Shown here piece by piece: positions 15,893 to 25,732 of a DNA stretch of 64,000 nucleotides. Within the stretch, counting starts at the first letter, position 1; the number at the start of each line of letters is the position of its first letter. This stretch comes from Theionarchaea archaeon (lineage in GTDB: Archaea > Methanobacteriota_B > Thermococci > Methanofastidiosales > SZ-28-30). The stretch covers positions 1 to 64,000 of the forward strand of contig JACVGT010000021.1 in the NCBI GenBank assembly GCA_018992685.1. Reading direction: 5' to 3'. The position numbers and the translations under genes are program-made. Under the pieces are notes generated by a model. The model saw nothing but the letters and a program-made list of their open reading frames with translations, searched no databases and was not told where the DNA came from.

Positions 15893-16831
15893 ATGCCAAA
15901 TATCGAGGATTTACCCGGAATTGGTCCCAAGACAGCAGAAAAACTGCGAGAAGCGGGATATGCAACGGTGGAGAAGATTGCAGTGAGTTCACCGAAAGAT
16001 CTCAGTGAACTGGCTGACCTGGGTGAAACTATTGCCACCAAGGTCATTGAGGCTGCCAAAGAGATGGCAGATGTGGGTGGATTCATAACTGCAGAGGAGC
16101 TGCAGGAAAAGAGAAAAAGTATCGGACATATTACAACGGGAAGCAATGATTTGAATGAGCTCCTGGGAGGGGGTGTGGAGACGCAGGCCATTACTGAAGT
16201 ATTTGGTGAATTTGGCTCTGGAAAGTCTCAACTGGCCCATCAACTATGTGTGAATGTCCAGCTTCCCGAGGAAAAGGGTGGACTGAACGCGGGAGCCATC
16301 TTCATTGATACTGAAAACACCTTCAGACCGCAGCGTATTATTCAAATGGCCGAAGGACTGGAACTTGATACTGCTGCTGTTATGAAGAAGATCAGGGTGG
16401 CCCGGGCGTTCAACTCTTCGCACCAGATTCTTCTAGCTGAGAAATCTGAAGAACTGCTTCGCCAGGGAGGGATTAGGCTCTTGGTTGTGGATTCTCTCAC
16501 AGCGTCCTTCAGAGCAGAATACATTGGAAGAGGTACTCTGGCTGAGAGGCAGCAACTGTTGAATAAGCACCTGAGGACTTTGCACGAGATGGCAGACCTG
16601 TATGATGTGGCAGTGTTTGTCACCAACCAGGTTTCAGCCAGGCCAGATGCATTCTTCGGAGATCCCAATAAACCTATTGGGGGACACGTTCTGGGACATT
16701 CAGCCACTATGCGCGTCTATCTGAGAAAGTCAAAGAAAGGCCAGCGAATTGCCCGGCTGGTGGATTCACCTAACCTCCCCGAGGGTGAGGCCATCTTTGT
16801 GGTGACTGAACAGGGAATAATTGACAAGTGA
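15893..16831 (+). CDS. radA: DNA recombinase RadA
   Basis: RadA is the archaeal Rad51/RecA homologue that forms filaments on single-stranded DNA and drives strand exchange. At 312 residues it has the N-terminal helix-hairpin-helix domain ([20 protein letters not shown]), Walker [10 protein letters not shown] at 105-113, Walker [10 protein letters not shown] near 196-204, and the DNA-binding L1/L2 region with [20 protein letters not shown]. Length and motifs are normal; no intein is present. It follows rpa by one base, so single-strand binding and strand exchange are co-expressed. Confidence 0.97.
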   Translation: MPNIEDLPGIGPKTAEKLREAGYATVEKIAVSSPKDLSELADLGETIATKVIEAAKEMADVGGFITAEELQEKRKSIGHITTGSNDLNELLGGGVETQAITEVFGEFGSGKSQLAHQLCVNVQLPEEKGGLNAGAIFIDTENTFRPQRIIQMAEGLELDTAAVMKKIRVARAFNSSHQILLAEKSEELLRQGGIRLLVVDSLTASFRAEYIGRGTLAERQQLLNKHLRTLHEMADLYDVAVFVTNQVSARPDAFFGDPNKPIGGHVLGHSATMRVYLRKSKKGQRIARLVDSPNLPEGEAIFVVTEQGIIDK

Positions 16832-16836
16832 TCTGA

Positions 16837-18195
<1,359 letters not shown>

Positions 18196-18271
18196 CTCAT
18201 GGAATCACATCGTATCCCCTGCCCGATCAATAAGGGGATACCTTTTTAACACTAGAGAGTACATCCATACT

Positions 18272-18892
18272 ATGGAAATCGGGCCCATAGACATGCTGAT
18301 GTCACTGGTCTTTGCCCGTGAAGTGGATCCCTGGAATATTGATATTGTAGAATTGACGGAAAAATATCTGGAACAGATACAGAGGGCAGAAGAGTTGGAT
18401 TTACGATTATCTGGAAAGACATACCTAGTGGCTACCATTCTCCTCAGAATGCAATCTGAATCCTTTTTCATTGAAGAGAAGGAGGTAGAAGAAGAGGAAG
18501 AAGACGAACTTGATTTTGAGCCGTCACCCATCCTTCCTCCTCTGAGGCGAAGAAGTGGCAAGATCACCCTTCCGGAGTTGCTGAATGCCCTGCTCTTGGT
18601 ACTGGAGGAACGCGAAAAGCGAAAAGACAGGCCTAAAAAACCCCCTGAACGTCACGTCGTCCGGGTGGATGTCTACAGAGTAGATGTCAAGAAATATGTT
18701 GATGAGCTGTTTTTGCGAATCAAGATGATGGCGAACGGTGAGATCATAACCTTCTCTCAGTTGCTCATAGACAAATCGCCCTTATTTATAGCACGAACAT
18801 TTTTATACCTCTTGTTCTTAGAAATGAACCAAAGAGTAGAAATCTGGCAAGAAGCAGAATTCGGTGAAATCTATATCAAGGTGATAACGTGA
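18272..18892 (+). CDS. scpA: Segregation and condensation protein A
   Basis: ScpA is the kleisin that bridges the two SMC heads in chromosome condensation. The 206-residue protein has the N-terminal EIGPIDMLMSLVFAREVDPW and IDIVELTEKYLEQI helices, an acidic linker (residues about 69-90), and the C-terminal winged-helix with FSQLLIDKSPLFIARTFLYL. TATA-like CCTTTTTAAC sits about 27 bases upstream, giving a leaderless start. The stop overlaps the next start codon (GTGA). No scpB or smc gene is in the window. Confidence 0.92.
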   Translation: MEIGPIDMLMSLVFAREVDPWNIDIVELTEKYLEQIQRAEELDLRLSGKTYLVATILLRMQSESFFIEEKEVEEEEEDELDFEPSPILPPLRRRSGKITLPELLNALLLVLEEREKRKDRPKKPPERHVVRVDVYRVDVKKYVDELFLRIKMMANGEIITFSQLLIDKSPLFIARTFLYLLFLEMNQRVEIWQEAEFGEIYIKVIT

Positions 18893-19299
18893 AAGACCCT
18901 TATATTCTGGTCAGAGCCGACAATTCACAGAAAGCAATGACAGCCTTGGCAGATCTGGAACGATATGCCAACATCCGGATCAACGAACCCCGGTTAATGC
19001 CCAAACACATGGCGGAGGATCTGATATCAGAATTCCTCAATCTGAAAAGCGAGAAGAGGGTGAATTTCGTAGTTCAAGTCCACATGAATCCAGGTGAGGT
19101 TATCAAGAGGGTGCGGAAAATCAGACCTCCTGCCCACATTGTGGTGGTAACTGACAGGTACCGAACTTACGAGATCATGGAAGCCAACTATCAGGAATTT
19201 CCCAAGATTGAAGGATTCGTCCCGCCAAAGCCAGCGCCTCCGGGAAGAAAACAAGGAAGAGGGAGAAGCCCCGGAAGACCCTACAGAAAGAAGTACTAG
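18889..19299 (+). CDS. DUF356-like protein coupled to scpA
   Basis: The 136-residue protein starts at a GTG that overlaps the scpA stop. It has ILVRADNSQKAMTALADLER and VRKIRPPAHIVVVTDRYRT, which recall the methanogen family DUF356, and a basic low-complexity tail (GRKQGRGRSPGRPYRKKY) that could bind nucleic acid. No catalytic motif is seen, and it is not ScpB, which is built of winged helices. The family match is from memory of the pattern and only moderately sure. Tight coupling to scpA suggests a chromosome- or nucleic-acid-related role. Confidence 0.55.
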   Translation: MKDPYILVRADNSQKAMTALADLERYANIRINEPRLMPKHMAEDLISEFLNLKSEKRVNFVVQVHMNPGEVIKRVRKIRPPAHIVVVTDRYRTYEIMEANYQEFPKIEGFVPPKPAPPGRKQGRGRSPGRPYRKKY

Positions 19300-19358
19300 G
19301 TGAGCCTGAGAAAGTGGTGGATAACGCGGCGAAATGGATCGTGCCACTGGCGGTACTT

Positions 19359-20267
19359 CTACCTTTCTTTCATTTTCTTGATGGCTTCCAGCATGCTACA
19401 TGTCTTGCAGACCGTGCCCACAGTGGGCTCGCCGCATCGGCTGCACAGAGAAATGGGACAGGTGAACTGTTCCTGAAAATAGGGGACAAGTCTGTCATAA
19501 CTTTTGAGCAAGCTGTATTTGGTAGTTGGTCTCTTTGATTCCATGGAGTCCAGAAAATCCCTGATATCCCCTCTCAAAGCTTCAGAAGCGTAGGGACAAA
19601 CTGAATGGTCCACGTCAATCCTGGCCAGAACAGCGTACAGCATTACCTCCTTTTCCAGAATCGTTCTGAGAGGTTTGATTCTGGGGACAAAATGGGGAGA
19701 TTCAGTATAAGAAGGACCCGTTCTGCCAAACCTGAACAGGTCACCCCGCAGGAAGTTCATGAGCACTGATTGTACTTCATCATCCAAGTTCAGGCCTACC
19801 GCGAGCTTTCCTGCTCCGAGTTCTCGTGCTTTCTGGTTTAACAGGTACCGTCTCAAGACCCCGCAGAACGAACAGTGGGAACAGACATTGGGATCACATG
19901 CATCGATGGTAATTCCAAACTCCTGCTCAAAAGAGAAGATATGGGACTCCACTCCTAAAGTGTTACAATTCTTGACAGCTGCTCCAATCGTCTTCTCTCT
20001 GTAGTTGGAAATTCCTTCATCAATGATGATGGCAGCCATCTCGAAGGGACGGTCCTTCTGTAAATCCCAAAGCAAGTGCAGCAAGACGGTACTGTCTTTC
20101 CCCCCTGAAAGCGCCACTGCAATGGTGTCCCCCTTCTTGATGTAGTTGTAAGCACGTATGGTTTTTCTGAATTTCGAGTGGATACTCTTTGAAAAACATG
20201 TACTGCACAGATACTGTCCTGATTGTCTTCTGTGGTAGACTGCCGTTCTTCCACATCTACATCTCAT
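19359..20267 (-). CDS. ttuA: TtuA/Ncs6-family tRNA 2-thiolation enzyme
   Basis: TtuA-type enzymes adenylate uridine in tRNA and add sulfur delivered by a ubiquitin-like carrier. The 302-residue protein has an N-terminal zinc pair (CRCGRT with CSTC), the PP-loop ALSGGKDSTVL near residues 53-63, a central CSFC pair with a later cysteine that can hold the iron-sulfur cluster, and a C-terminal zinc ribbon (CSRCGEP with CKTC). All expected cysteines are present. It follows directly on the TtuB-like carrier gene (TGA then ATG). Position 54 of tRNA versus the wobble position as target cannot be decided. Confidence 0.9.
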   Translation of the reverse strand: MRCRCGRTAVYHRRQSGQYLCSTCFSKSIHSKFRKTIRAYNYIKKGDTIAVALSGGKDSTVLLHLLWDLQKDRPFEMAAIIIDEGISNYREKTIGAAVKNCNTLGVESHIFSFEQEFGITIDACDPNVCSHCSFCGVLRRYLLNQKARELGAGKLAVGLNLDDEVQSVLMNFLRGDLFRFGRTGPSYTESPHFVPRIKPLRTILEKEVMLYAVLARIDVDHSVCPYASEALRGDIRDFLDSMESKRPTTKYSLLKSYDRLVPYFQEQFTCPISLCSRCGEPTVGTVCKTCSMLEAIKKMKER

Positions 20268-20456
20268 TCAACCACCAGAAGCCACAGGGAGGAGTTCAAC
20301 TGCATCATGGTCAGAAATATCATCTTCAACTACCACAGAACCCTCCTTCAGAAGGATGACGCTCTCAATGGGGTAGCCACATTGTTCCAGGATGTGCTCG
20401 ATAGACTGCCCCTCTATCCAGTTCGTTTTGCCATCCACAGTGATCTGGACTTTCAT
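20268..20456 (-). CDS. ttuB: Ubiquitin-like sulfur carrier (TtuB/ThiS/SAMP type)
   Basis: A 62-residue beta-grasp protein (MKVQITVDGKTNWIEGQSIE) ending in ASGG. The terminal Gly-Gly is the feature that becomes a thiocarboxylate and passes sulfur to the thiolation enzyme. It lies between the site-2 protease gene, which it overlaps by four bases, and ttuA, which it abuts, so the carrier and the enzyme are made together. Such carriers can also be conjugated to proteins as SAMPs; which use applies here is not visible. Confidence 0.88.
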   Translation of the reverse strand: MKVQITVDGKTNWIEGQSIEHILEQCGYPIESVILLKEGSVVVEDDISDHDAVELLPVASGG

Positions 20457-21532
20457 ACAATCACATTGCCTAGCAGGTTGATGGCCAGGATTCCTAAGGC
20501 GAGAACTCCAAATGCTGTCGACAGCCTCCTGGAGGTGGTGTCTGAGAAGAAGTGCCGCAGTATTTCGTCAGTGATTTTTCCCCCATCAAGAATGTTGGAA
20601 ATAGGAAACAAGTTAAACAAGGCAACGCTGAGGTTTAACATAGATATCCAGCTAAAAATATCGAGAATCATGAAATACTTGAAGTGCTGGATGGGATAGA
20701 CTCCCATATACCCCTGGCCCTCTTCATCTGGATGATCTGTTAAAGTGAGAGTGAGAGTCCCCCTGTTTGTTGCCAAGGCCAGTTCGTCTCCCGAATGATA
20801 CTTCTCGAGTTCTTCTGAAAACTGTTCATATGTATCAATCTGTGAATCATTCATCTGATAAATGATGGCTCCCTCCAGTCCTATCTGATCGGCAGGCGTG
20901 TCTGGTATGGTCTCATAGATCTGGACACCGTCAGGGACACGAGGGATTGACATCAGCAATACAAGGAAGAATGCAGCCACCACAAAGTTGGCCATGCTCC
21001 CTGCAGAGTATACTTTCACCCTGGACAAGGCAGGTTTTTGTTTCATTTCCTCTTCATCTGGTTCCACAAAAGCTCCCGGTATGATGATCAAAAGGAGGAG
21101 CCCCATTGACTTCAATGAAATGTTCTCTCTCCGAGCCACGATTCCATGAGAGAATTCATGCGCAAAGAAAATGATGATTATGCCGATGATGAGCCCCCAG
21201 GTAACCTTAATGGTAACGCCTGGTATGACAGGGATGACTGCGGTGGCCTGCTGGGGTGCAGAGAGTACCTTATACGCATTCCAGGCAAAAAACCCCATGG
21301 AGACGGGGATACCCACTACGGACACGGCAACTCCTGCCAGACTGTACCCCGTCCAGAAGGATTTTGCCTTTTGGGCCAGTCCATCCACAATGTGTAAGAA
21401 CCTCCTGGTTCTCACCATGAAGAAGAACAGAGGCACCATGGTTACTCCATGCTCTTCAAGATTGAATTTCTTTACCAGTAAGATCAGTGTCAGCCAGAGA
21501 ATGGCTATCCCTAAGAGTATGTATTCTATCAT
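20453..21532 (-). CDS. Site-2 protease family (M50) intramembrane metalloprotease
   Basis: The 359-residue membrane protein has the zinc motif HEFSHG (His-Glu-x-x-His) in a transmembrane helix near residue 125, a PDZ-like domain around 215-285 (DTPADQIGLEGAIIYQMNDS), and the second zinc site with Asp in NILDGGKITDE near 325. M50 proteases cut membrane-bound regulators inside the bilayer. It is the first gene of an operon with ttuB and ttuA through a four-base overlap. The substrate is unknown. Confidence 0.92.
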   Translation of the reverse strand: MIEYILLGIAILWLTLILLVKKFNLEEHGVTMVPLFFFMVRTRRFLHIVDGLAQKAKSFWTGYSLAGVAVSVVGIPVSMGFFAWNAYKVLSAPQQATAVIPVIPGVTIKVTWGLIIGIIIIFFAHEFSHGIVARRENISLKSMGLLLLIIIPGAFVEPDEEEMKQKPALSRVKVYSAGSMANFVVAAFFLVLLMSIPRVPDGVQIYETIPDTPADQIGLEGAIIYQMNDSQIDTYEQFSEELEKYHSGDELALATNRGTLTLTLTDHPDEEGQGYMGVYPIQHFKYFMILDIFSWISMLNLSVALFNLFPISNILDGGKITDEILRHFFSDTTSRRLSTAFGVLALGILAINLLGNVIV

Positions 21533-21653
21533 GAACAGTAGAGTCAGCAGGTGTTGACTTATATACGTTTCTGTATGGCTGGATCCTGATAAACTGGTGC
21601 AGGTTACCGCAGTGAAGGAACGGCAGTGATAGAACGCACAGCAGACCCGTCAT

Positions 21654-21995
21654 TCACTGGTTCTCCAACCTGTGCCGCAATAATGATAATTCTTCATTTA
21701 GCACAGATATCTGCCTGTACAGATCTCTGTTGAGAGTGTGCATCCTGAACATGAGCAAGTACAACAAGAAGATGGATAGGGCAAAAATGGTATTGGTTCT
21801 GGTCCTGATACTGAGATATTCTGCAAGAAGATCCCCCACCTGGGGAACAGCAGATAGGACAAGAAGAGATGCACCGACTGTACCCCACACCAGAAAATCC
21901 TGGACTTCTTCTTTCTTGTTCTTTACCAGGAGGTAGCTTCTGAGAAGGAAATAGCACCCCAGCAGAAATCCACCAACATGTATCAATGAAACCAT
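21654..21995 (-). CDS. DUF2304 small membrane protein
   Basis: A 113-residue protein with three hydrophobic helices (residues about 3-22, 35-55, 67-85) and a charged C-terminal coiled coil (MHTLNRDLYRQISVLNEELS). This layout matches DUF2304, often encoded beside family-2 glycosyltransferases. It begins four bases after the glycosyltransferase stop, so it is co-transcribed and probably works with it at the membrane. Confidence 0.75.
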   Translation of the reverse strand: MVSLIHVGGFLLGCYFLLRSYLLVKNKKEEVQDFLVWGTVGASLLVLSAVPQVGDLLAEYLSIRTRTNTIFALSIFLLYLLMFRMHTLNRDLYRQISVLNEELSLLRHRLENQ

Positions 21996-21999
21996 GGTA

Positions 22000-22674
22000 T
22001 CACCTGAATATTAAGATCTTGATAATACAGTCAACCATCTTGAACGGATACAAGGCGTACGTTTCCAGGTCGAATTGGGACCTTCCCTCGCCCCGCACGG
22101 GCATTTCTACAGATATTTCCTTTATGGTCATTCCTTTTCTGGCGGCTTCCAGAGTCTGTTCCAGAGCCCAGTGCTGATCAGTCAGCGGTGTCAACTGTCT
22201 GAGAGCAGAGGCACGATAACACCTGAACCCGGAAGTAACGTCCGTCACAGAAAGAGAACCGAGGGTGTTTGCCACCCAGGAAAAAAACTTTATCCCCGAA
22301 CGCCTGGTCAAATTGTAATTCTTGTGAGAGGGGTTGAGAAATCTGGAGCCGATTACTATGTCGGATTTCTCAACTGCTTCGAGAAGTCGCGGTATATAAG
22401 ACGGATCATGCTGGAAATCTCCATCAATCTGGATAACAACATCAGGGTCACGGTTGAGAGCTGCACGGTACCCTGTCCTCAGAGCCGCCCCAACCCCTCT
22501 GTTCAAAGCGTGGGAGACGACGGCGGCACCTGCCCCTAGTGCAGTATCTCGTGTACTGTCAGTAGAACCATCATCGACCACTATGATTTCGTGAACGTAT
22601 TTTTTCACTTCGGCCACTACTTTCTGAATGGTTTCAGCCTCATTATGAGCTGGTATTACTGCAATAGTCTTCAT
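22000..22674 (-). CDS. Family 2 glycosyltransferase, dolichol-phosphate sugar synthase-like
   Basis: The 224-residue enzyme has MKTIAVIPAHNEAETIQ, the VDDGSTDSTRD nucleotide-sugar loop, the QIDGDFQHDP metal site and SGFRCYRASAL. This is the pattern of GT-A enzymes that transfer a sugar to a polyprenyl phosphate for surface-glycan or N-glycan assembly. The frame is open for 32 codons upstream, but ATG 22674 fits the family start and has CATATAAAT about 33 bases upstream. It has no C-terminal membrane helices, so the DUF2304 partner may dock it at the membrane. Confidence 0.88.
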   Translation of the reverse strand: MKTIAVIPAHNEAETIQKVVAEVKKYVHEIIVVDDGSTDSTRDTALGAGAAVVSHALNRGVGAALRTGYRAALNRDPDVVIQIDGDFQHDPSYIPRLLEAVEKSDIVIGSRFLNPSHKNYNLTRRSGIKFFSWVANTLGSLSVTDVTSGFRCYRASALRQLTPLTDQHWALEQTLEAARKGMTIKEISVEMPVRGEGRSQFDLETYALYPFKMVDCIIKILIFR

Positions 22675-22825
22675 GCCACTTGGGTTGGTAGAGCTTGGAT
22701 TTATATGGTTTTGCATTCTCAGTACTTCCGAATGTAGAAAATTATTGCACACTATAGGGGATTTTTTCATTTAATTTACTAGTATTTTCATATATCTAAA
22801 TCAAAACTAATGGAGGTGATAACCT

Positions 22826-23485
22826 ATGAATAAAGAAACTAATGAACAAAACAGAAACGAAAAGAATATAAGCCACCGCATTTTATCATGGTGCGGTGAG
22901 CAAAAGATGAAATTAATAATAATCGTTGCCATTCTAGGGATAGGGCTAGCAGGAATTGGACACTGGTATCAAGTCCAAGAGCAGTGCACAGATTTCACAT
23001 TGAACATAAGTTGGGATACAACAGAAAGTGGCCAAATCATAACTGATACTGACCCGGAGATTAAGATAGGTCATCTTCATGGCGCCAAATTAGTTATCAA
23101 CGTTGATACCCCAAGAGAAGGAACTCTTAAAGTTTCTGCCGATTCCCCAGATAAGGACATAGAAATCCGCATTGGGGAGAGTAGCAGCATAGAGAAATTG
23201 CCATGCACAGTACGAGAGCTGTATGTCTTGAAAGGGAAAAATCAAGAAGTCTCCACTTTACTAATCAATGCGCCCTTGAGACCTACCAAATATGGCATCA
23301 CTGTATGCGCCACTTTGAATGGCCAATGCCAAATTTGCAGGAATGCTTATATCACCGTAGTCAGTGAGAATGATCTTACACCAGCTCCAACTGAGACGGA
23401 AGAATCTGATGGTTCGTGCTTGGGTACGAGTTTCATTGCAATATTGGTAGTACTCTACACGGTAATTGGCAAAAAGAATAGATAA
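22826..23485 (+). CDS. Membrane-anchored extracellular protein, unknown
   Basis: The 219-residue protein has a 27-residue charged N-terminus, a transmembrane segment (LIIIVAILGIGLAGIGHWYQ, residues about 30-50), and a beta-rich extracellular domain with cysteines at about 53, 132, 171, 178 and 181. It ends with a second hydrophobic stretch (SFIAILVVLYTVIGKK). I recognise no family. GGAGGTGATAACCT before the ATG is a strong ribosome-binding site. Base composition is more A+T-rich than the genes to the left, which fits an accessory region. Confidence 0.55.
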   Translation: MNKETNEQNRNEKNISHRILSWCGEQKMKLIIIVAILGIGLAGIGHWYQVQEQCTDFTLNISWDTTESGQIITDTDPEIKIGHLHGAKLVINVDTPREGTLKVSADSPDKDIEIRIGESSSIEKLPCTVRELYVLKGKNQEVSTLLINAPLRPTKYGITVCATLNGQCQICRNAYITVVSENDLTPAPTETEESDGSCLGTSFIAILVVLYTVIGKKNR

Positions 23486-23559
23486 TCTGGGCTTAAACAT
23501 GGAAAATAGAATCAACTTTCATTCTCTTTCTTTTTCTTTTTATCGTCTCACCAATCCAT

Positions 23560-23709
23560 CTAACAGAGTTTGCGTTCCACTAATCCTCTGTAGACCATGC
23601 TCACGTATTCACCTTTCCCGATGATAACATGGTCTAGAATCGTGATTCCAAGATAATCACATGTTGGCAAACGTTTGCTTACGTAAACTAGAAATCCCCA
23701 ACCTCCAAA
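23560..23709 (-). pseudogene. radC-like gene fragment (JAB domain end)
   Basis: About 43 minus-strand codons before a TAG read CDYLGITILDHVIIGKGEYV followed by SMVYRGLV. This is the end of the JAB/MPN domain of RadC-type proteins (LDHIIIGxGxYVS). The rest of the gene is missing; upstream of about 23690 the sequence is no longer recognisable. RadC genes often ride on mobile elements and defence islands, so this marks a past insertion or loss. Confidence 0.6.
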
Positions 23710-23759
23710 AAAACATAACTTTTTAAAAACTACTTTGGATTATTAGGCGAGGTGAAAAG

Positions 23760-23948
23760 ATGAATAAGAATATACTTGCTATAGTGTTTGCCGCCCTCAT
23801 CTTATTGGGGGGAGTTTCAGATCTATTGGCTGAAACACCAAATAACCCCACTGAGAATAGTTGCGGAATAGTCGTGTCACTTGCATCACTCCTAGATTAT
23901 CCACTCACTCTTTTGGGTATCGGGAATGGTGGGGGAAATCCTGGATAG
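23760..23948 (+). CDS. Small secreted peptide precursor, unknown
   Basis: The 62-residue product starts with a clear signal peptide (NILAIVFAALILLGGVSDLL, cut likely after Ala25). The mature part is about 38 residues with one cysteine, a hydrophobic stretch and the tail GIGNGGGNPG. GAGGTGAAAAG precedes the ATG and AACTTTTTAAAAAC (about 23717-23730) is a TATA box, so expression signals are good. Its 3' end overlaps the convergent regulator gene by 44 bases. A pheromone, toxin or surface peptide is possible; nothing proves which. Confidence 0.5.
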   Translation: MNKNILAIVFAALILLGGVSDLLAETPNNPTENSCGIVVSLASLLDYPLTLLGIGNGGGNPG

Positions 23949-24882
23949 TCCATTTCTTGGTCCAGTTGGAAATTGGAACAGAATACTTATACTCCTCTAC
24001 AAACCCAGAAGTACTCATGAGGTTGAGAAAGTCAAAAAAGACATTTTGCAGGAAGTTCCGTTCTAACAAGATGTAGGCATAAATCCACCTATCAACTTTA
24101 AGGATGGAACAGTGCACAGGCATTTTCTTCAGCATATCCACTAGCTGTCCCTCATAATTCGTTTTAAACAATATAAAATAACCATTGTAATTCATGTATC
24201 CACGTGGATAATACGGTACCCATGCTGTACATTTATCCATGACATTATGAAGGTGGTCATAGAATACTGATTTAGAAAGACCAAAGCAGCGAATAATCTC
24301 AATATATTTCATTCTCAAGTTATTTTTCAATAACCTGAACAAAGAGAGGTCCTGCTCATCCCATATTAATTCATTTCTAACTGGGAACGTCAATTCTGAC
24401 CTGATGAACTCCCCTGTATCTAAGAAATCTTGGAACTTTGTGTAGTACTCATCCATAGACCTTCTTTCTACTTTGTTGTATATGAAATCGCTTCGAGGTC
24501 CACTCAAAACAAACCCATCAAATCCCTTTTCCATGGAGAAATCAATCTTCTCACGAGACATCACCATGAGGTCGAATGCGCCAGAGCAATGTGCTGCATA
24601 GACAATGCGTGGGTTCTCAGTCATTTTCATGAAGAGTAATTGTGCATCCTTAACCCTCATGAAGTATGTGTACTCCTGATAATTAAGGAATATATTCAAT
24701 CTGAGAAATGGTGGAGACATCACTCCTTCAGCTAAAGCCCACCTGTAAAGCTTTGCAGCACTCTTATCATTGATACTAAGGTTTCTTCCGATTTTAGAGA
24801 AATTCTGCCTCGCATCATTCAATAACAGGAGATACAAAGAGTGGTAATAGTCTTCTATTTGTACTCTCGACCACTTCGGCAT
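23905..24882 (-). CDS. Tandem Lrp/AsnC-like regulator
   Basis: The 325-residue protein looks like two fused Lrp-type units. Each has a helix-turn-helix (LLNDARQNFSKIGRNLSIND near residue 19; IRCFGLSKSVFYDHLHNVMD near 190) followed by an alpha/beta RAM-like domain (YFMRVKDAQLLFMKM near 73; GYFILFKTNYEGQLVDMLKK near 230). Double units of this type are seen in some euryarchaea. It diverges from the 43-residue peptide gene at 24990 and converges on the peptide gene at 23760, so it may regulate one or both. The ligand is unknown, and the match is by pattern. Confidence 0.55.
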   Translation of the reverse strand: MPKWSRVQIEDYYHSLYLLLLNDARQNFSKIGRNLSINDKSAAKLYRWALAEGVMSPPFLRLNIFLNYQEYTYFMRVKDAQLLFMKMTENPRIVYAAHCSGAFDLMVMSREKIDFSMEKGFDGFVLSGPRSDFIYNKVERRSMDEYYTKFQDFLDTGEFIRSELTFPVRNELIWDEQDLSLFRLLKNNLRMKYIEIIRCFGLSKSVFYDHLHNVMDKCTAWVPYYPRGYMNYNGYFILFKTNYEGQLVDMLKKMPVHCSILKVDRWIYAYILLERNFLQNVFFDFLNLMSTSGFVEEYKYSVPISNWTKKWTIQDFPHHSRYPKE

Positions 24883-24989
24883 GTTAAATCACCGTAACTG
24901 TTATCTAGCTCTCGCTTATAAACCTATCTGTCGTGGAGATTTCAAGCCTCAACCAATGAAAATCCGAAACAAAAATAGGAGGTAGAAAT

Positions 24990-25121
24990 ATGGGTGAATC
25001 AATCATGCCGGATGACTCGGAAAAGAAGAAAACCAGTGAAAGAGAGGATAACAACCCAGAAAAGGAAGAAAAGAAGAAAAAAGGAAGGACATATCCACGC
25101 ATCGGAGAAATCCCTGGATAA
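24990..25121 (+). CDS. 43-residue charged peptide
   Basis: A short frame has a very acidic/basic N-terminal 30 residues (SEKKKTSEREDNNPEKEEKK), a run of four lysines, and the tail GRTYPRIGEIPG. AGGAGGT is placed right before the ATG, and CGCTTATAAAC (about 24912-24922) is a TATA box. A hairpin with T-tract follows at 25193-25249. There is no signal peptide. The Pro-Gly end also occurs in the secreted peptide at 23760. Good signals make translation likely; function is unknown. Confidence 0.5.
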   Translation: MGESIMPDDSEKKKTSEREDNNPEKEEKKKKGRTYPRIGEIPG

Positions 25122-25192
25122 TTACCTTCTCACATAGTACCGCAAGAATCGAATCGGACAGAGGCCGAAAGGACTTTTACCGAGTGGGACAG

Positions 25193-25249
25193 CAGAGAGC
25201 CTGTAAACACTTCTAGTCTTTCACCCCCCTCAGGCTCTCTGTTCTTTTT
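25193..25249 (+). terminator. 11-bp hairpin with T-tract
   Basis: CAGAGAGCCTG (25193-25203) and CAGGCTCTCTG (25231-25241) pair perfectly around a 27-base loop, followed by TTCTTTTT. This looks like the terminator of the 43-residue peptide transcript. The loop contains a C-tract, so an RNA role beyond termination is possible. Confidence 0.6.
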
Positions 25250-25732
25250 AATAGAAATGGTCATATGGGAATTAACCTCTAGTTTTCCCATGAGAGATGA
25301 GAGAGATAGTCTAGCATCTGTTGGGATATGCGATTTATTTCATTTCTTCATTGGCAGCTTTCAGTACCATTATCTTCTGAATAACATTACTATATAAACG
25401 AAATCTGTCGGAGCACAGGAAAAGTAATATTAAATGGAATATAGTAAATGATGAATCTATAGAATTTTCTCATTTCGCATATTGTGTTAATATTGATTAG
25501 AGGAACTATAGAAAGCATTGTTTTATGGAAATTCATGTAGATAAGGTGTTGAATTGTTCAAATAGAATATCTGTTCATAATACTAATATTGATAATGTAA
25601 TCTGTTGAATTGATAGATTATAAGAATATTCATGATTCTGTACATTATCTCTTTTGGTAGAAAATGATTTTCCTTTAATAATTTCTATGCGATAGAACAA
25701 GAGTTTATATAGTATAACTTCAAAAGAGTAAT
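25250..25732. other. Very A+T-rich non-coding stretch
   Basis: This is the most A+T-rich part of the window, with no frame of note. Short related strings recur (TGTTGAATTG twice, ATTGATAGATTATAAG, AATATTGAT). It ends in the TATA box of the zinc-ribbon gene (GAGTTTATATAG). It could be a DNA-unwinding or regulatory region, but no origin-binding repeats were recognised and no Orc1/Cdc6 gene is in the window. Confidence 0.4.
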
